A program made the position numbers and the translations under genes. A DNA stretch of 64,000 bases from Gaiellasilicea sp963707575 (lineage in GTDB: Bacteria > Actinomycetota > Thermoleophilia > Gaiellales > Gaiellaceae). The notes under the pieces were generated by a model that saw only the letters and a list, made by a program, of their open reading frames with translations, did no database searches and had not been told where the DNA came from. The DNA is taken from assembly GCA_963707575.1 (NCBI GenBank), contig OY970171.1, positions 1,054,001 through 1,118,000 of the forward strand, in the 5' to 3' direction. Of this stretch, positions 41,377 through 50,341 are shown piece after piece. How positions within the stretch are numbered: position 1 is the stretch's first letter; every line of letters begins with the position of its first letter.

Positions 41377-42795
41377 TCAAGCAGCGACCTCGACCGGCAC
41401 CGTCTCTTCGTGGGTCTCCTGCCGAACGAGCGCGAAGGCGACGAGCGAGCCGACAAACGCGATCGCCGCGGCCACGAGGAGAGCGCGCTCGAAGCCCGCC
41501 ATGAACCCCTCGATGGGAGTTCGACCCGCAGCCTCGTGCGCCACGATCGCGCCCATGAGCGCGATGCCCACCGAGCCGCCGACCTGCCGCATCGCGTTGA
41601 GCACGGCCGAGCCGACGCCCGACTTCTCGACGGGCACGGCCCGAACCGCGGCAGCCGCGGTCGGCGTCATCGTCATCGCCATCCCGAGGCCGCCGACGAG
41701 GAGTGCGGGCAGCAGGTTCCAGAACGTCGCATCGATGCCCAGCTGCGAGAAGTAGAGGAGCTGGACGCTCAGGAGCACCATCCCGATCGACATCAGCCAG
41801 CGTGAGCCGTACCGGTCGGACAGCTTTCCTGCGACCGGTGCGACGAGGATGATCAGAATCGTCATCGGCAGGAAGGCAGCGCCCGCCTGGACGGCGGAGT
41901 AGCCGAGCACGTTCTGCATGTAGAGCGAGACGAAGAAGAAGACGCCGAACATCGCGAGCGCGACCAGCAGCATCGCGAGGTTCGCACCCGCATACGTCCC
42001 GCTGCGGAACAGCGTCAGGTCGAGCATCGGCGCGCGCCGCCGCCGCTCGATCGTGAGGAACGCAGCCAACGAGACGACGGCGACGGCAAACGAGCCGAGG
42101 ATGCGTGCGGACGTCCAGCCGAACGTGTTCCCTTCGATCAGCCCGTACGTGAGCGCGAAGAGCCCGAGCGCGGAGGTCGCGAGCCCAGGCAGGTCGAGGC
42201 TCTCGTGCGTCTCGTCCTTCGACTCCGGAATGAACAGGAAGCTCGCGGCGATGGCGAGCACGCCGACCGGAATGTTGACGAAGAAGATCCAGTGCCAGCT
42301 CAGGTGCTCTGTGAGCAGGCCCCCGACGAGTGGCCCGATCGCGAGCGCGAGCGCGGACACGCCGGCCCAGATCCCGATCGCCGTCCCCCGCTCCTTCGGC
42401 GGGAACGTGGCGGCGATGATCGAGAGCGTGGCCGGGTTCATCAGGGCGGCGCCCATGCCCTGGACGACGCGCGCGGCGATCAGCATGTCGCCGGAGTCGG
42501 CGAGGCCGCACCAGAGTGAGGCGGCCGTGAAGACGACGATCCCGATGACGAAGATCAGCCGGCGGCCGTAGGCGTCGGCCAGCTTGCCGCCGATCAGCAT
42601 CAGCGCAGCGAAGCTGAGCGCGTAGCCGGTCACGATCCACTGCAGCTCGGAGAGGCCCGTGTCGAGTTCGCGCTGGATCGACGGCAGCGCCACGTTCACC
42701 ACCGTGTTGTCGAGCATGATCATGAAGAGGCCGAACGAGACCGCCGCCAGCGTCCACCACTTCCGCCGTGCCTCTGAGAAGATCGCGAGTGCCAT
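41377..42795 (-). CDS. DHA2-family (EmrB/QacA) MFS drug efflux transporter
   Basis: A 472-residue antiporter with about 14 helices. The TM1 motif LDNTVVNVALPSIQRELDT is diagnostic for DHA2; GGKLADAYGRRLIFVIG is motif A, and WHWIFFVNIPVGVLAI is also typical. It probably exports hydrophobic drugs or metabolites using H+. GGAGGA precedes the ATG. The promoter region carries two TetR-type palindromes. Confidence 0.9.
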   Translation of the reverse strand: MALAIFSEARRKWWTLAAVSFGLFMIMLDNTVVNVALPSIQRELDTGLSELQWIVTGYALSFAALMLIGGKLADAYGRRLIFVIGIVVFTAASLWCGLADSGDMLIAARVVQGMGAALMNPATLSIIAATFPPKERGTAIGIWAGVSALALAIGPLVGGLLTEHLSWHWIFFVNIPVGVLAIAASFLFIPESKDETHESLDLPGLATSALGLFALTYGLIEGNTFGWTSARILGSFAVAVVSLAAFLTIERRRRAPMLDLTLFRSGTYAGANLAMLLVALAMFGVFFFVSLYMQNVLGYSAVQAGAAFLPMTILIILVAPVAGKLSDRYGSRWLMSIGMVLLSVQLLYFSQLGIDATFWNLLPALLVGGLGMAMTMTPTAAAAVRAVPVEKSGVGSAVLNAMRQVGGSVGIALMGAIVAHEAAGRTPIEGFMAGFERALLVAAAIAFVGSLVAFALVRQETHEETVPVEVAA

Positions 42796-42813
42796 GAATC
42801 CTCCATCTGAAAG

Positions 42814-42842
42814 TTAGCGAGCGCTAGGTTAGTGTCCGCTAA
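42814..42842. promoter_or_regulatory. twin TetR-type operators
   Basis: TTAGCGAGCGCTAG (42814-42827) and TTAGTGTCCGCTAA (42829-42842) are two similar 14-bp near-palindromes (TTAGyG-NN-CGCTAr), 15 bp apart. The first overlaps a -10-like TAACTT for the pump operon; the second covers the start codon of the divergent ligase gene. Confidence 0.65.
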
Positions 42843-44727
42843 CAGCGCTGTCAACTATGCATGGACGCCGTCGGCGGCCCAGCTCGAGCAGGCGAACGTC
42901 GTCGCCCTCGCCCAGGCGCTCGGCTGCGCCGACTACGCCGAGCTGCACCGCGTCTCGGTCGAGGAGCCGGACCGGTTCTGGCGTGCCGTCGCCGCCGACC
43001 TCGAGCTCGAGCTCTCCCGCCCCTGGGATGCCGTGCTCGACGACACGCGCGGGATCGAGTGGACGACGTGGTTCGCGGGCGCCCGGCTGAACGTCGCCAC
43101 GGCCTGCGCGCACGTCTGGGCCGACCGCACCCCGGACGCGGTCGGCGCCGTCTTCGCCGGCGAGGACGGAGAGCGCGACGAGTGGACGTTCGCGGAGCTC
43201 TCGAAGCGAGTCACGCAACTCGCCGAGGCGCTCGTGGGACTCGGTGTGACCGCCGGCGACCGCGTCGCGATCTACATGCCGATGTGCCCGGACGCGGCCG
43301 TCGCCTCGCATGCGTGCGCGCACATCGGCGCGGTGCAGGTGCCGATCTTCTCCGGGTTCGCAGCCCCCGCCGTGCTGCAGCGCCTCCAGGACTCCGGGGC
43401 GAAGGTGGTGCTCACCGCCGACTGGTCGTACCGGCGCGGCCGCCGCACGCCAATGCGCGAGACGATCGACGAGGCGCTGCGCTCGGCGCCGTCCGTCGAG
43501 CACGTCGTCGAATGGTCACGCGCGGAGCGGAGCTGGAACGCCGAGCTGGGGCCGGGCGAACTGCCGCCGCTCGAGGTCGAGGCCGAGCAGCCCTACCTCC
43601 TCGCCTACACCTCCGGCACGACGGGCCGGCCGAAGGGCGCCCTGCACGTTCAGGGCGGCTTCCTACTCTCGATCGCGCGCGAGGCTGCCTACCAGGCGGA
43701 CATCCGCGCGGGCGACCGCGTGCTCTTCTCCACCGACATGGGCTGGATCATGGGGCCGTGGACCGTGGTGGGGGCAGGCGCGCTGGGAGCGACGGTGATC
43801 TACATGGAGGGGGCTCCGGACTGGCCGGACGACCGGCTCTGGCGGCTCGTCGAGAGCGAGCGGGTGACGATGCTCGGCGTGTCGCCGACGCTCGTGCGGG
43901 CGCTGATCCCGAAGGGCGAGCCGACAACCGACCTCTCGTCGCTGCGCGCGATCACGACGACCGGCGAGCCCTGGAACGCCGGCCCCTACGACTGGCTGAA
44001 CGAGCACGTGGCGGGCGGCGGCCGCATCCCGATCGTCAACATCTCCGGCGGCACCGAGGTGGGCGCCTGCTTCCTCTCGGTGACGCCGATGGCCCCGACG
44101 AAGCCTGTCTCGCTCGGCTTCCCGGCGCTCGGCCAGGCGATGGACGTCTACGGGCCCGACGGCAGCCCCCTGCGCGGCGAGGTCGGTGAGCTCGTCTGCA
44201 CACGCGCCTGGCCGGGGATGACGCGCGGGATCTGGGGCGACGACGAGCGTTACCTCGAGACGTACTGGCGCCGCTTCCCCGGTGTCTGGACGCACGGCGA
44301 CTGGGCGTCGATCGACGAGGACGGCTACTGGTTCCTGCACGGGCGCTCCGACGACACGCTGAACATCGCCGGCAAGCGGATCGGGCCTGCCGAGCTGGAG
44401 TCGGCCGCGCTCGATCACCCCTCGGTCGCAGAGGCCGCGGCGATCGGCGTCCCGCACGAGGTGAAGGGCGAGACGGCGTGGATCTTCTGCGCGCTCAAGC
44501 CCGGCGCCGAGGAGGACCCCGACGGGATCAAGGCCGCGGTGGCCGCGGCGCTGGGGAAGCCGTTCGCGCCGGAGCGGGTCCTGTTCGTCAGCGCCCTGCC
44601 CAAGACGCGCAGCGCGAAGATCGTGCGCCGGGCGGTGCGGGCAACGGCGCTCGGCGAGGACCCGGGCGACCTCTCGACGCTCGAGAACCCGGAGACGCTG
44701 GACGAGGTCGCGAGCGCGGTGCGGTGA
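42832..44727 (+). CDS. AMP-forming acyl-CoA synthetase (acetyl-CoA synthetase-like)
   Basis: A 631-residue adenylate-forming ligase. An N-terminal ACAS_N-like region contains RFWRAVAADLELEL; AMP-binding motifs are YTSGTTGRPKGALH, GTEVGACFLS, and THGDWASIDEDGYWFLHGRSDD; the C-terminal Lys is in KTRSAKIVRR (usually RSGKI: Gly is Ala here). It activates a carboxylic acid as its CoA thioester; substrate not clear. The only in-frame start near the conserved N-terminus is GTG 42832, inside a TetR operator. Confidence 0.87.
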   Translation: MSANSAVNYAWTPSAAQLEQANVVALAQALGCADYAELHRVSVEEPDRFWRAVAADLELELSRPWDAVLDDTRGIEWTTWFAGARLNVATACAHVWADRTPDAVGAVFAGEDGERDEWTFAELSKRVTQLAEALVGLGVTAGDRVAIYMPMCPDAAVASHACAHIGAVQVPIFSGFAAPAVLQRLQDSGAKVVLTADWSYRRGRRTPMRETIDEALRSAPSVEHVVEWSRAERSWNAELGPGELPPLEVEAEQPYLLAYTSGTTGRPKGALHVQGGFLLSIAREAAYQADIRAGDRVLFSTDMGWIMGPWTVVGAGALGATVIYMEGAPDWPDDRLWRLVESERVTMLGVSPTLVRALIPKGEPTTDLSSLRAITTTGEPWNAGPYDWLNEHVAGGGRIPIVNISGGTEVGACFLSVTPMAPTKPVSLGFPALGQAMDVYGPDGSPLRGEVGELVCTRAWPGMTRGIWGDDERYLETYWRRFPGVWTHGDWASIDEDGYWFLHGRSDDTLNIAGKRIGPAELESAALDHPSVAEAAAIGVPHEVKGETAWIFCALKPGAEEDPDGIKAAVAAALGKPFAPERVLFVSALPKTRSAKIVRRAVRATALGEDPGDLSTLENPETLDEVASAVR

Positions 44728-46241
44728 CGAAGAGAGCCGCAGACGAGCTCGGCTGGGTCGACGAGCTCGCGATCGAGATCTTCAACGAGCACACCCTGGC
44801 CGGGCTCGCGGTCGGCATCGTCAGGGACGGCGAGCTCGTCCACTTCGCCGGAGTCGGCCTCGCGGATGCCGCGACCGGCCGGGGCGTCGACGCCGACACC
44901 GTCTTCCGGATCGGCTCGATCTCGAAGACCTGCACCGGGATCGCGGTGCTCCAGCTGGCCGAGGAGGGCCTGCTCGGCCTCGATGACCCGGTGAACGAGC
45001 ACCTGCGCGGCTTCCGGATCGAGCACGACGACCCGGCGACGCCGCCGGTCACGATCCGCCACCTGCTCACACACACGGCCGGACTGGGCGAGCTGCGCCG
45101 TTGGTCCGACCTTGCTCGCCCCACGATCGGGCTGGCGTCGAAGCTCGACCGGCCGCTGCCGTCGCTCACCGACTTCTACGCGCCGGTGCTGCGGGCGGAG
45201 CTCGAGCCAGGGGCGAAGTGGGCCTACGCGAACCATGGATTCGCCGCGCTCGGCCAGCTCGTCGAGGACGTCGGCGGCGAGCCGTTCGCCGAGCGCCTGC
45301 GCACGCGGATCTTCGCCCCGCTCGGGATGGAGCACACCGACTTCCTGCGCACCGAGCGAGTCCGCGACCGGCTGGCCGTGGGCTACGCCCTCCGCCGCGG
45401 CGGCCTGAAGCCGGTCAAGGACACGGAGATCGTCGTCGCCCCGGCGGGGTCGATCTTCTCCACGACCGCGGACATGGCCCGCTACGCCGCCGCGCTCGCG
45501 AACGGAGGCGCTCCCCTCCTGCGGCCCGAGACGTTCGAGCAGATGCTGACGCCGCAGAACGGCGGCGATCCGCGCCTGCCGGCGATGGGCCTCGCCTTCT
45601 TCCTCGATCGGCTGGGCGAGCACCGCGTGGCGGGCCACGACGGTGGCTGGCCGGGCTTCATCTCGGCGCTGCTCGTGGCTCCGGATACGGGCCTCGGCGT
45701 GGTCGCGTTCACGAACACGACGGCCGGCCTCGCGCCCCATTCGCTGGCGGAGCGCGCGCTCGCACGCCTGCTCGGCGTGCCGGACGACGCCGAGACCGAG
45801 CGGCGGGCCGTACCCGCCAGCCCGCACCTCTGGCCCGAGCTCGCGGGGATCTACAAGCCCTTGCCCGGTCTGGGCACGAACTTCCGCTCGTGGCAGCTGC
45901 TCGGCGGGGAGGTCGAGGTCGGAGTCCAGGGCGGACACTTGACCGCCCGGGCGCCGTCCCCGCTGAAAGCGCTGCGCAAGGGCGTGCGGCTGCACGCCGC
46001 CGACCCTGACGATGCGCTCGCGTTCGAGGTGCGCGAGGGAGAGGTCGCGATCCCGGTCCGGTTCGCGCGTGGGGAGAACGGGCAGATCACGTCCGTGAGC
46101 ACGGGCTCCACACGCGGCGGCTTCCTGGAGCTGCATCGGCGGCCGCGCGGCACGAGCCTGCGCCTCTGGGGACGGGTCGGCGCGGGCGCAGCTGCGCTCG
46201 GGGCCGGCACAGCGCTCGTCCGCAGGCTCGGCCGGCGATGA
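44724..46241 (+). CDS. serine hydrolase of the beta-lactamase / penicillin-binding protein class C family
   Basis: A 505-residue protein. The Beta-lactamase domain (1-350) has SISK (Ser-x-x-Lys), YANHG (Tyr-x-Asn) and GHDGG (in place of KTG). A C-terminal domain and a short hydrophobic helix (AGAAALGAGTALV) follow, so it may be membrane-held; no N-terminal signal is present. Such proteins are esterases, peptidases or lactamases. Start GTG overlaps the ligase stop (GTGA); the operon suggests ester or thioester chemistry. Confidence 0.83.
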   Translation: MTKRAADELGWVDELAIEIFNEHTLAGLAVGIVRDGELVHFAGVGLADAATGRGVDADTVFRIGSISKTCTGIAVLQLAEEGLLGLDDPVNEHLRGFRIEHDDPATPPVTIRHLLTHTAGLGELRRWSDLARPTIGLASKLDRPLPSLTDFYAPVLRAELEPGAKWAYANHGFAALGQLVEDVGGEPFAERLRTRIFAPLGMEHTDFLRTERVRDRLAVGYALRRGGLKPVKDTEIVVAPAGSIFSTTADMARYAAALANGGAPLLRPETFEQMLTPQNGGDPRLPAMGLAFFLDRLGEHRVAGHDGGWPGFISALLVAPDTGLGVVAFTNTTAGLAPHSLAERALARLLGVPDDAETERRAVPASPHLWPELAGIYKPLPGLGTNFRSWQLLGGEVEVGVQGGHLTARAPSPLKALRKGVRLHAADPDDALAFEVREGEVAIPVRFARGENGQITSVSTGSTRGGFLELHRRPRGTSLRLWGRVGAGAAALGAGTALVRRLGRR

Positions 46242-46975
46242 GAGCGCTCGTCACCGGCGGCGGCCGCGGGATCGGCGCCGACATCGCCCGCGAGCTCGCC
46301 GGCGCAGGCTGGCACGTGACGGTGACCGGGCGCACGGCCGAGCAGGTCGAGGGGGTCGCGCAGGAGATCGGCGGCAGCGCCGTCGTCGGCGACGTCTCTC
46401 GGCGGGAGGACGTCGAGCGCATGGTCGCCGCGGCCGACCCGGTCGACCTCCTGGTCGCGAACGCGGGGATCGCGCTGTCGGAGGGCGACGGCGCCTGGGA
46501 AACCGATCCGGACGAGTGGTGGAACGTCTTCGAGGTGAACGTCCTCGGCGTCGCCCTGAGCTGCCGCGCCGTGATCCCGGGGATGATCGAGCGCGGTGCG
46601 GGGCGGATCGTGATCACAGGCAGCGGCGCGTCGTACCTCCCGGGCTCCACGTCGACCGCCTATTCGGCGAGCAAGGCGGCGGTCGGCCGCTTCGGCGAAG
46701 TGCTCGCGACCCAGGTGAAGCCGCAGGGGGTGAAGGTGTTCGTGATCAGCCCCGGGCTCGTGCAGAGCGAGATGACGGAGGGCCAGTTCCCGGACGACGC
46801 GCCCTGGACGCCGCCCGAGCTGGCACCGCAGCTCGTGCGCGAGCTCGCGTCCGGTCGCTTCGACGCCCTCGCGGGTCGCTACATCCACGCCGAGCACGAT
46901 CCGCCCGACGAGCTCGAGCGCCGCGTCGAGCTGATCCTCGCGGACGACCTGAACGCGATCCGGCTGCGCCGCTAG
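46238..46975 (+). CDS. short-chain dehydrogenase/reductase
   Basis: A 245-residue SDR with LVTGGGRGIGADIA, NAGIALSEG, ITGSGASYL (Ser) and YSASKAAV (Tyr/Lys), and ISPGLVQSEM. ATGA overlap with the hydrolase gene makes it the third gene of the ligase-hydrolase-SDR operon. The three together could process an acyl or carbonyl substrate; this is inference. Confidence 0.85.
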   Translation: MRALVTGGGRGIGADIARELAGAGWHVTVTGRTAEQVEGVAQEIGGSAVVGDVSRREDVERMVAAADPVDLLVANAGIALSEGDGAWETDPDEWWNVFEVNVLGVALSCRAVIPGMIERGAGRIVITGSGASYLPGSTSTAYSASKAAVGRFGEVLATQVKPQGVKVFVISPGLVQSEMTEGQFPDDAPWTPPELAPQLVRELASGRFDALAGRYIHAEHDPPDELERRVELILADDLNAIRLRR

Positions 46976-46991
46976 GTCAAGTGACAGTCTC

Positions 46992-47651
46992 TTACTTGGG
47001 CGCGATCCAGATCTGCTCGGCGACCGCGAGCAGCTCGCCCCTTTCGCCGTAGAGCGCGGTGCCGGCGTGGAGCTTGCGGCCGTCCTCGCCGCGTGGCCAG
47101 CCGACGACGACGCAGCGCTCACCCTCGCGCGGCAGCCGCTCGACGCGCGCGGCCATGCGGCCGAGCACGGCGTCGCCGCGACCCTCCTCCGCAACGGCGT
47201 ACGCGCCGGAGCAGTCGATGGCCGCCCAGACGACCGGCACCGACGGCTCGCGCGCCACCCACGGCGCCGCCACGAGGTCACTACCGGCGATGCGCCCGGG
47301 CAGGATCCGCAGCCCGTCGCCCTCCTCGCGGATCGCACCGCAGCTGAAGCAGCCGCGAAACGACTCGGGGCCGATCGGCTCGTAGCGGGCGCTCGCCAGC
47401 GCTGCCTCTTCGAGAGTCGGCGGCACAGGTGCCTCCAGCCCGACGTCGGCGGTGACCGCCTCGGCGACGACGTCGTCGCCGTCGAGCAGCAGCGTCACCT
47501 CGCCGCGGCGCCGGACGGCCAGCTCTCGCGCGAGCGGCGGGGGCAGGCGCAGGGTCACCTGCGCCGGGCCCTCGAGGAGCGCGGCGAGCAGCCCGGCCGC
47601 GTAGCCGCCGTTGGCCGAGCTCTGCGGACCGCGGAAGCGGCGCGCGATCAC
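46992..47651 (-). CDS. hotdog-fold thioesterase-like protein
   Basis: A 219-residue protein with two hotdog-like halves. The pattern QSSANGGYAAGLLAALL ... VTLRLPPPLARELAV and FRGCFSCGAIREEGDGLRI, then DCSGAYAV, resembles PaaI-family or acyl-ACP thioesterase-like proteins of Actinobacteria. The CFSCG motif is characteristic but has no known function. Start GTG at 47651. Confidence 0.65.
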   Translation of the reverse strand: MIARRFRGPQSSANGGYAAGLLAALLEGPAQVTLRLPPPLARELAVRRRGEVTLLLDGDDVVAEAVTADVGLEAPVPPTLEEAALASARYEPIGPESFRGCFSCGAIREEGDGLRILPGRIAGSDLVAAPWVAREPSVPVVWAAIDCSGAYAVAEEGRGDAVLGRMAARVERLPREGERCVVVGWPRGEDGRKLHAGTALYGERGELLAVAEQIWIAPK

Positions 47652-47662
47652 GACCGGCGTGT

Positions 47663-47959
47663 CTATCGGGGAACCACCAGCTCGTAGCGGTGGAACCGCC
47701 CGTCGGGGCGCTGCAGGTAGATCGTGGGCGGCACCGCGACCGGGATCCTAGGCACCCACACCTGCAGGCCGTCGATCCGCAGCTCGGTCGGGACGAGCTC
47801 GTCGCTCGCCATCGACACGACCGCGCCGCCGGTGTACTCCCGCGCGGCGTAGGTGACCGAGGGATCGGCGAGGTCACGGGTCACGAGCGCGAGCCCGGCG
47901 AACAGGAAGAGCAGCCCGAGAATGGGGATCCCGCCGGTGAGGAGGAGACGTCGGCTCAT
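47663..47959 (-). CDS. small membrane-anchored or secreted protein
   Basis: A 98-residue protein; residues 6-27 (LLTGGIPILGLLFLFAGLAL) form a signal anchor. The rest is a beta-rich outside domain ending RPDGRFHRYELVVPR. It is divergent from nadE across 43 bp. Unknown family. Confidence 0.6.
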   Translation of the reverse strand: MSRRLLLTGGIPILGLLFLFAGLALVTRDLADPSVTYAAREYTGGAVVSMASDELVPTELRIDGLQVWVPRIPVAVPPTIYLQRPDGRFHRYELVVPR

Positions 47960-48002
47960 GGTAGATTGGGTTTTAGCCTGATAGTCGGAAACCTGGAGAC
48001 GC

Positions 48003-49580
48003 ATGCGAATCGCGCTCGCGCAGATCAATACCGTAGTCGGCGACCTCGACGGCAACCGCGAGCGGATCCTCGCCGCGCTCGCCCAGGCACGTGCCGCCGG
48101 CGCCGACCTGCTCGTCACGCCCGAGCTCGCGGTGACCGCCTACCCGCCGGAGGACCTGCTCCTGCGGCCGGCGTTCGTCCGCGCCGCGGAGGAGTCGACG
48201 CGCCAGATCGCTGAGGCCTGTACCGGGATCGTCGCGCTCGTCGGGACGCCCTGGTCGTTCGACGGCGAGCTCGCGAACGTCTGCGCAGTCTGCGCCGAGG
48301 GCGAGATCACGGCGCTGTACCGCAAGCGCCTGCTGCCGAACTACGGCGTCTTCGACGAGGCGCGGTACTTCGACGCCGGCGAGGAGGGGCTCGTGCTCAC
48401 GCTCGGCGAGCTCCAGGTCGGCCTCACCGTCTGCGAAGACGTCTGGCAGCCCGAGCCGGCCGCCGACCTGGCGGCTGCGGGCGCGGAGCTCCTCGTCAAC
48501 CTCTCGGCCTCGCCGTTCCACGTGGGCAAGGCGGAGGAGCGCGAGGCGATGCTGGCGACGCGCGCGCGGGACAACGGCGTGCCACTCGTCTTCTGCAACG
48601 CGGTCGGAGGGCAGGACGAGCTGCTCTTCGACGGGCACTCGGTCGTGCTCGACGCGAGCGGCGACGTGGTCGCCCGCGCCGCCGGCTTCGAGGAGCACCT
48701 CCTCGTCGTCGACCTCGGCTCGAGCGGCCCGATCGTCCCCTTCGCGCCCCCGCTCGAGCAGATGCGGAGGGCGCTCACGCTGGCGCTGCGCGACTACGCG
48801 GGCAAGAACGGCTTCGCCGAGGTCGTGCTCGGGATCTCGGGCGGGATCGACTCCGCGCTCGTTGCTGCGCTCGCGGCGGACGCGCTCGGCGCGGAGCGGG
48901 TGCACTGCGTCTCGATGCCGTCGCGCTACTCGTCCGACGCGACGCAGACCGATGCTCGGCGCGTCGCAGAGGGCCTGGGCTGCGACTTCCGGGAGCTCGC
49001 GATCGAGGGGATCGTCACCGCCTTCGACGAGGTGCTCCCCGATCTCTCCGGCCTGGCCGCCGAGAACCTGCAGGCGCGGATCCGCGGGATGCTGCTGATG
49101 TCGCTCTCGAACACCCACGGCTGGCTCGTGCTCGCGACCGGCAACAAGTCGGAGCTCTCAGTCGGCTACTCCACGCTTTACGGCGACCTGGCCGGCGGCT
49201 TCGCGCCGATCAAGGACGTCTACAAGACCGACGTGTTCCGGCTCGCCCGCTACCTGAACGAGCGCGCGGAGCGCGAGCTGATTCCGGTCTCGATCCTCGA
49301 GCGCCCGCCCTCGGCGGAGCTGCGGGCCGACCAGCGCGACCAGGACTCGCTGCCGCCCTACAACCTGCTCGACGCCGTGCTGGAGGAGTACGTCGAGCAC
49401 GACCGCTCCCGTGAGGAACTGCTCGCCGACGGCTTCGATCGCGAGGTCGTGGAGCGAGCGCTCGCGCTCGTCGACCGAGCCGAGTACAAGCGCCGCCAGG
49501 CACCGCCGGGGGTGAAGCTGCGCCCGAAGGCCTTCGGGCGCGACCGGCGCACGCCGATCACGAACCGCTGGCGAGGTTGA
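48003..49580 (+). CDS. nadE: NAD+ synthase, glutamine-hydrolysing
   Basis: The 525-residue two-domain enzyme makes NAD+ from nicotinic acid adenine dinucleotide. The N-terminal nitrilase domain has PELAVTAYPPEDLL (Glu), YRKRLLPNYGVFDEARYF (Lys) and VCEDVW (Cys nucleophile). The C-terminal synthetase has LGISGGIDSALVAALA (P-loop) and TGNKSELSVGYSTLYGDLAGG. Shine-Dalgarno GGAGAC precedes the ATG. Its stop lies inside the -35 region of the ArsR promoter. Confidence 0.93.
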   Translation: MRIALAQINTVVGDLDGNRERILAALAQARAAGADLLVTPELAVTAYPPEDLLLRPAFVRAAEESTRQIAEACTGIVALVGTPWSFDGELANVCAVCAEGEITALYRKRLLPNYGVFDEARYFDAGEEGLVLTLGELQVGLTVCEDVWQPEPAADLAAAGAELLVNLSASPFHVGKAEEREAMLATRARDNGVPLVFCNAVGGQDELLFDGHSVVLDASGDVVARAAGFEEHLLVVDLGSSGPIVPFAPPLEQMRRALTLALRDYAGKNGFAEVVLGISGGIDSALVAALAADALGAERVHCVSMPSRYSSDATQTDARRVAEGLGCDFRELAIEGIVTAFDEVLPDLSGLAAENLQARIRGMLLMSLSNTHGWLVLATGNKSELSVGYSTLYGDLAGGFAPIKDVYKTDVFRLARYLNERAERELIPVSILERPPSAELRADQRDQDSLPPYNLLDAVLEEYVEHDRSREELLADGFDREVVERALALVDRAEYKRRQAPPGVKLRPKAFGRDRRTPITNRWRG

Positions 49581-49609
49581 CATCCCGTCTTCGTAAGTCG
49601 ATACTTACG
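49577..49609 (+). promoter_or_regulatory. arsR-type promoter with embedded operator
   Basis: TTGACA - 17 nt - GATACT gives a start close to the GTG at 49614 (leaderless). An 18-bp perfect palindrome CGTAAGT-CGAT-ACTTACG (49592-49609) covers the -10; a third half-site GTAAGTG lies at 49610-49616. This fits autorepression by the ArsR-type protein. Confidence 0.75.
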
Positions 49610-49613
49610 GTAA

Positions 49614-49919
49614 GTGAACACTAACGGATCTCTCGACGCCCTCGGCGACCCCACCAGGCGACACATCTTCGAGTCGCTGCGCGCCGGTCCGCGCTCGGTC
49701 GGGCAGTTGGCGGACGGCCTCCCCGTGAGCCGCCCAGCCGTCTCGCAGCACCTGCGGGTGCTGAAGGAGGCCGGGCTCGTGAGCGACCGCAAGGAGGGCA
49801 CGCGGAGGGTGTATCGGGTGGAGCCCGGCGGCCTGGCAGGGCTCCGCGACTACTTCGACGGCTTCTGGGGCGACGCGCTGGAGCGCTTCGCCGCCGAGGC
49901 GCGAAAGGAGCAGGGATGA
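49614..49919 (+). CDS. ArsR-family transcriptional regulator
   Basis: A 101-residue winged-helix protein: LGDPTRRHIFESLRAGPRSV, LPVSRPAVSQHLRVLKEAGLV (recognition helix), RKEGTRRVYRV (wing). It lacks metal-binding Cys and is the type paired with SRPBCC (AHSA1) proteins. GTG at 49614 is chosen by the promoter position. It overlaps the next gene by 4 nt. Confidence 0.88.
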   Translation: MNTNGSLDALGDPTRRHIFESLRAGPRSVGQLADGLPVSRPAVSQHLRVLKEAGLVSDRKEGTRRVYRVEPGGLAGLRDYFDGFWGDALERFAAEARKEQG

Positions 49920-50341
49920 GCACGACGACGATCGAGGCGGTCCGGAAGACCGTCCTCGTCGACTTTGCACCCGAGGAGGCGTTCCGACTCTTCACGGACG
50001 GGATCGCCTCGTGGTGGCCGGTGAGCTCGCACTCCTACGGCCACGACTCCGTCACGAACGTCGTGTTCGAGCCCAGGGTCGGTGGCCGCGTCTACGAGGT
50101 GACCCCGGCGGGAGAGCAGGACTGGGGGGCGGTGCGTTCGTTCGATCCGCCGAGCGGCTTCGTGCTCGAGTGGCTGATCGGGCGGGCCTCCGGGACCGAG
50201 GTGGAGGTGCGCTTCACTCCGGAGGGACAGGGCTCGCGCGTCGAGCTCGAGCACCGCGGCTTTGCGGCCTCCGAGCCGCGCGAGAACTACGCAAGCGGCT
50301 GGGACGTCGTGCTGGCGCCGTACGTCGAGGCGGCGGGCTAG
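49916..50341 (+). CDS. SRPBCC/AHSA1-family protein
   Basis: A 141-residue START-like protein: RKTVLVDFAPEEAFRLFTD, WWPVSSHSYG, EPRVGGRVYEV, GFVLEWLIG. These cavity proteins bind hydrophobic ligands; with an upstream ArsR repressor the pair is common in Actinobacteria. Ligand unknown. The stop shares CTAG (50338-50341) with the convergent NUDIX gene. Confidence 0.85.
   Translation: MSTTTIEAVRKTVLVDFAPEEAFRLFTDGIASWWPVSSHSYGHDSVTNVVFEPRVGGRVYEVTPAGEQDWGAVRSFDPPSGFVLEWLIGRASGTEVEVRFTPEGQGSRVELEHRGFAASEPRENYASGWDVVLAPYVEAAG

Noticed and set aside
44724..46241. Calling the serine hydrolase an antibiotic-resistance beta-lactamase
   Set aside because: It has SxxK and YxN motifs but GHDGG instead of KTG, and it sits in an acyl-CoA synthetase operon; esterase-like roles are as likely.
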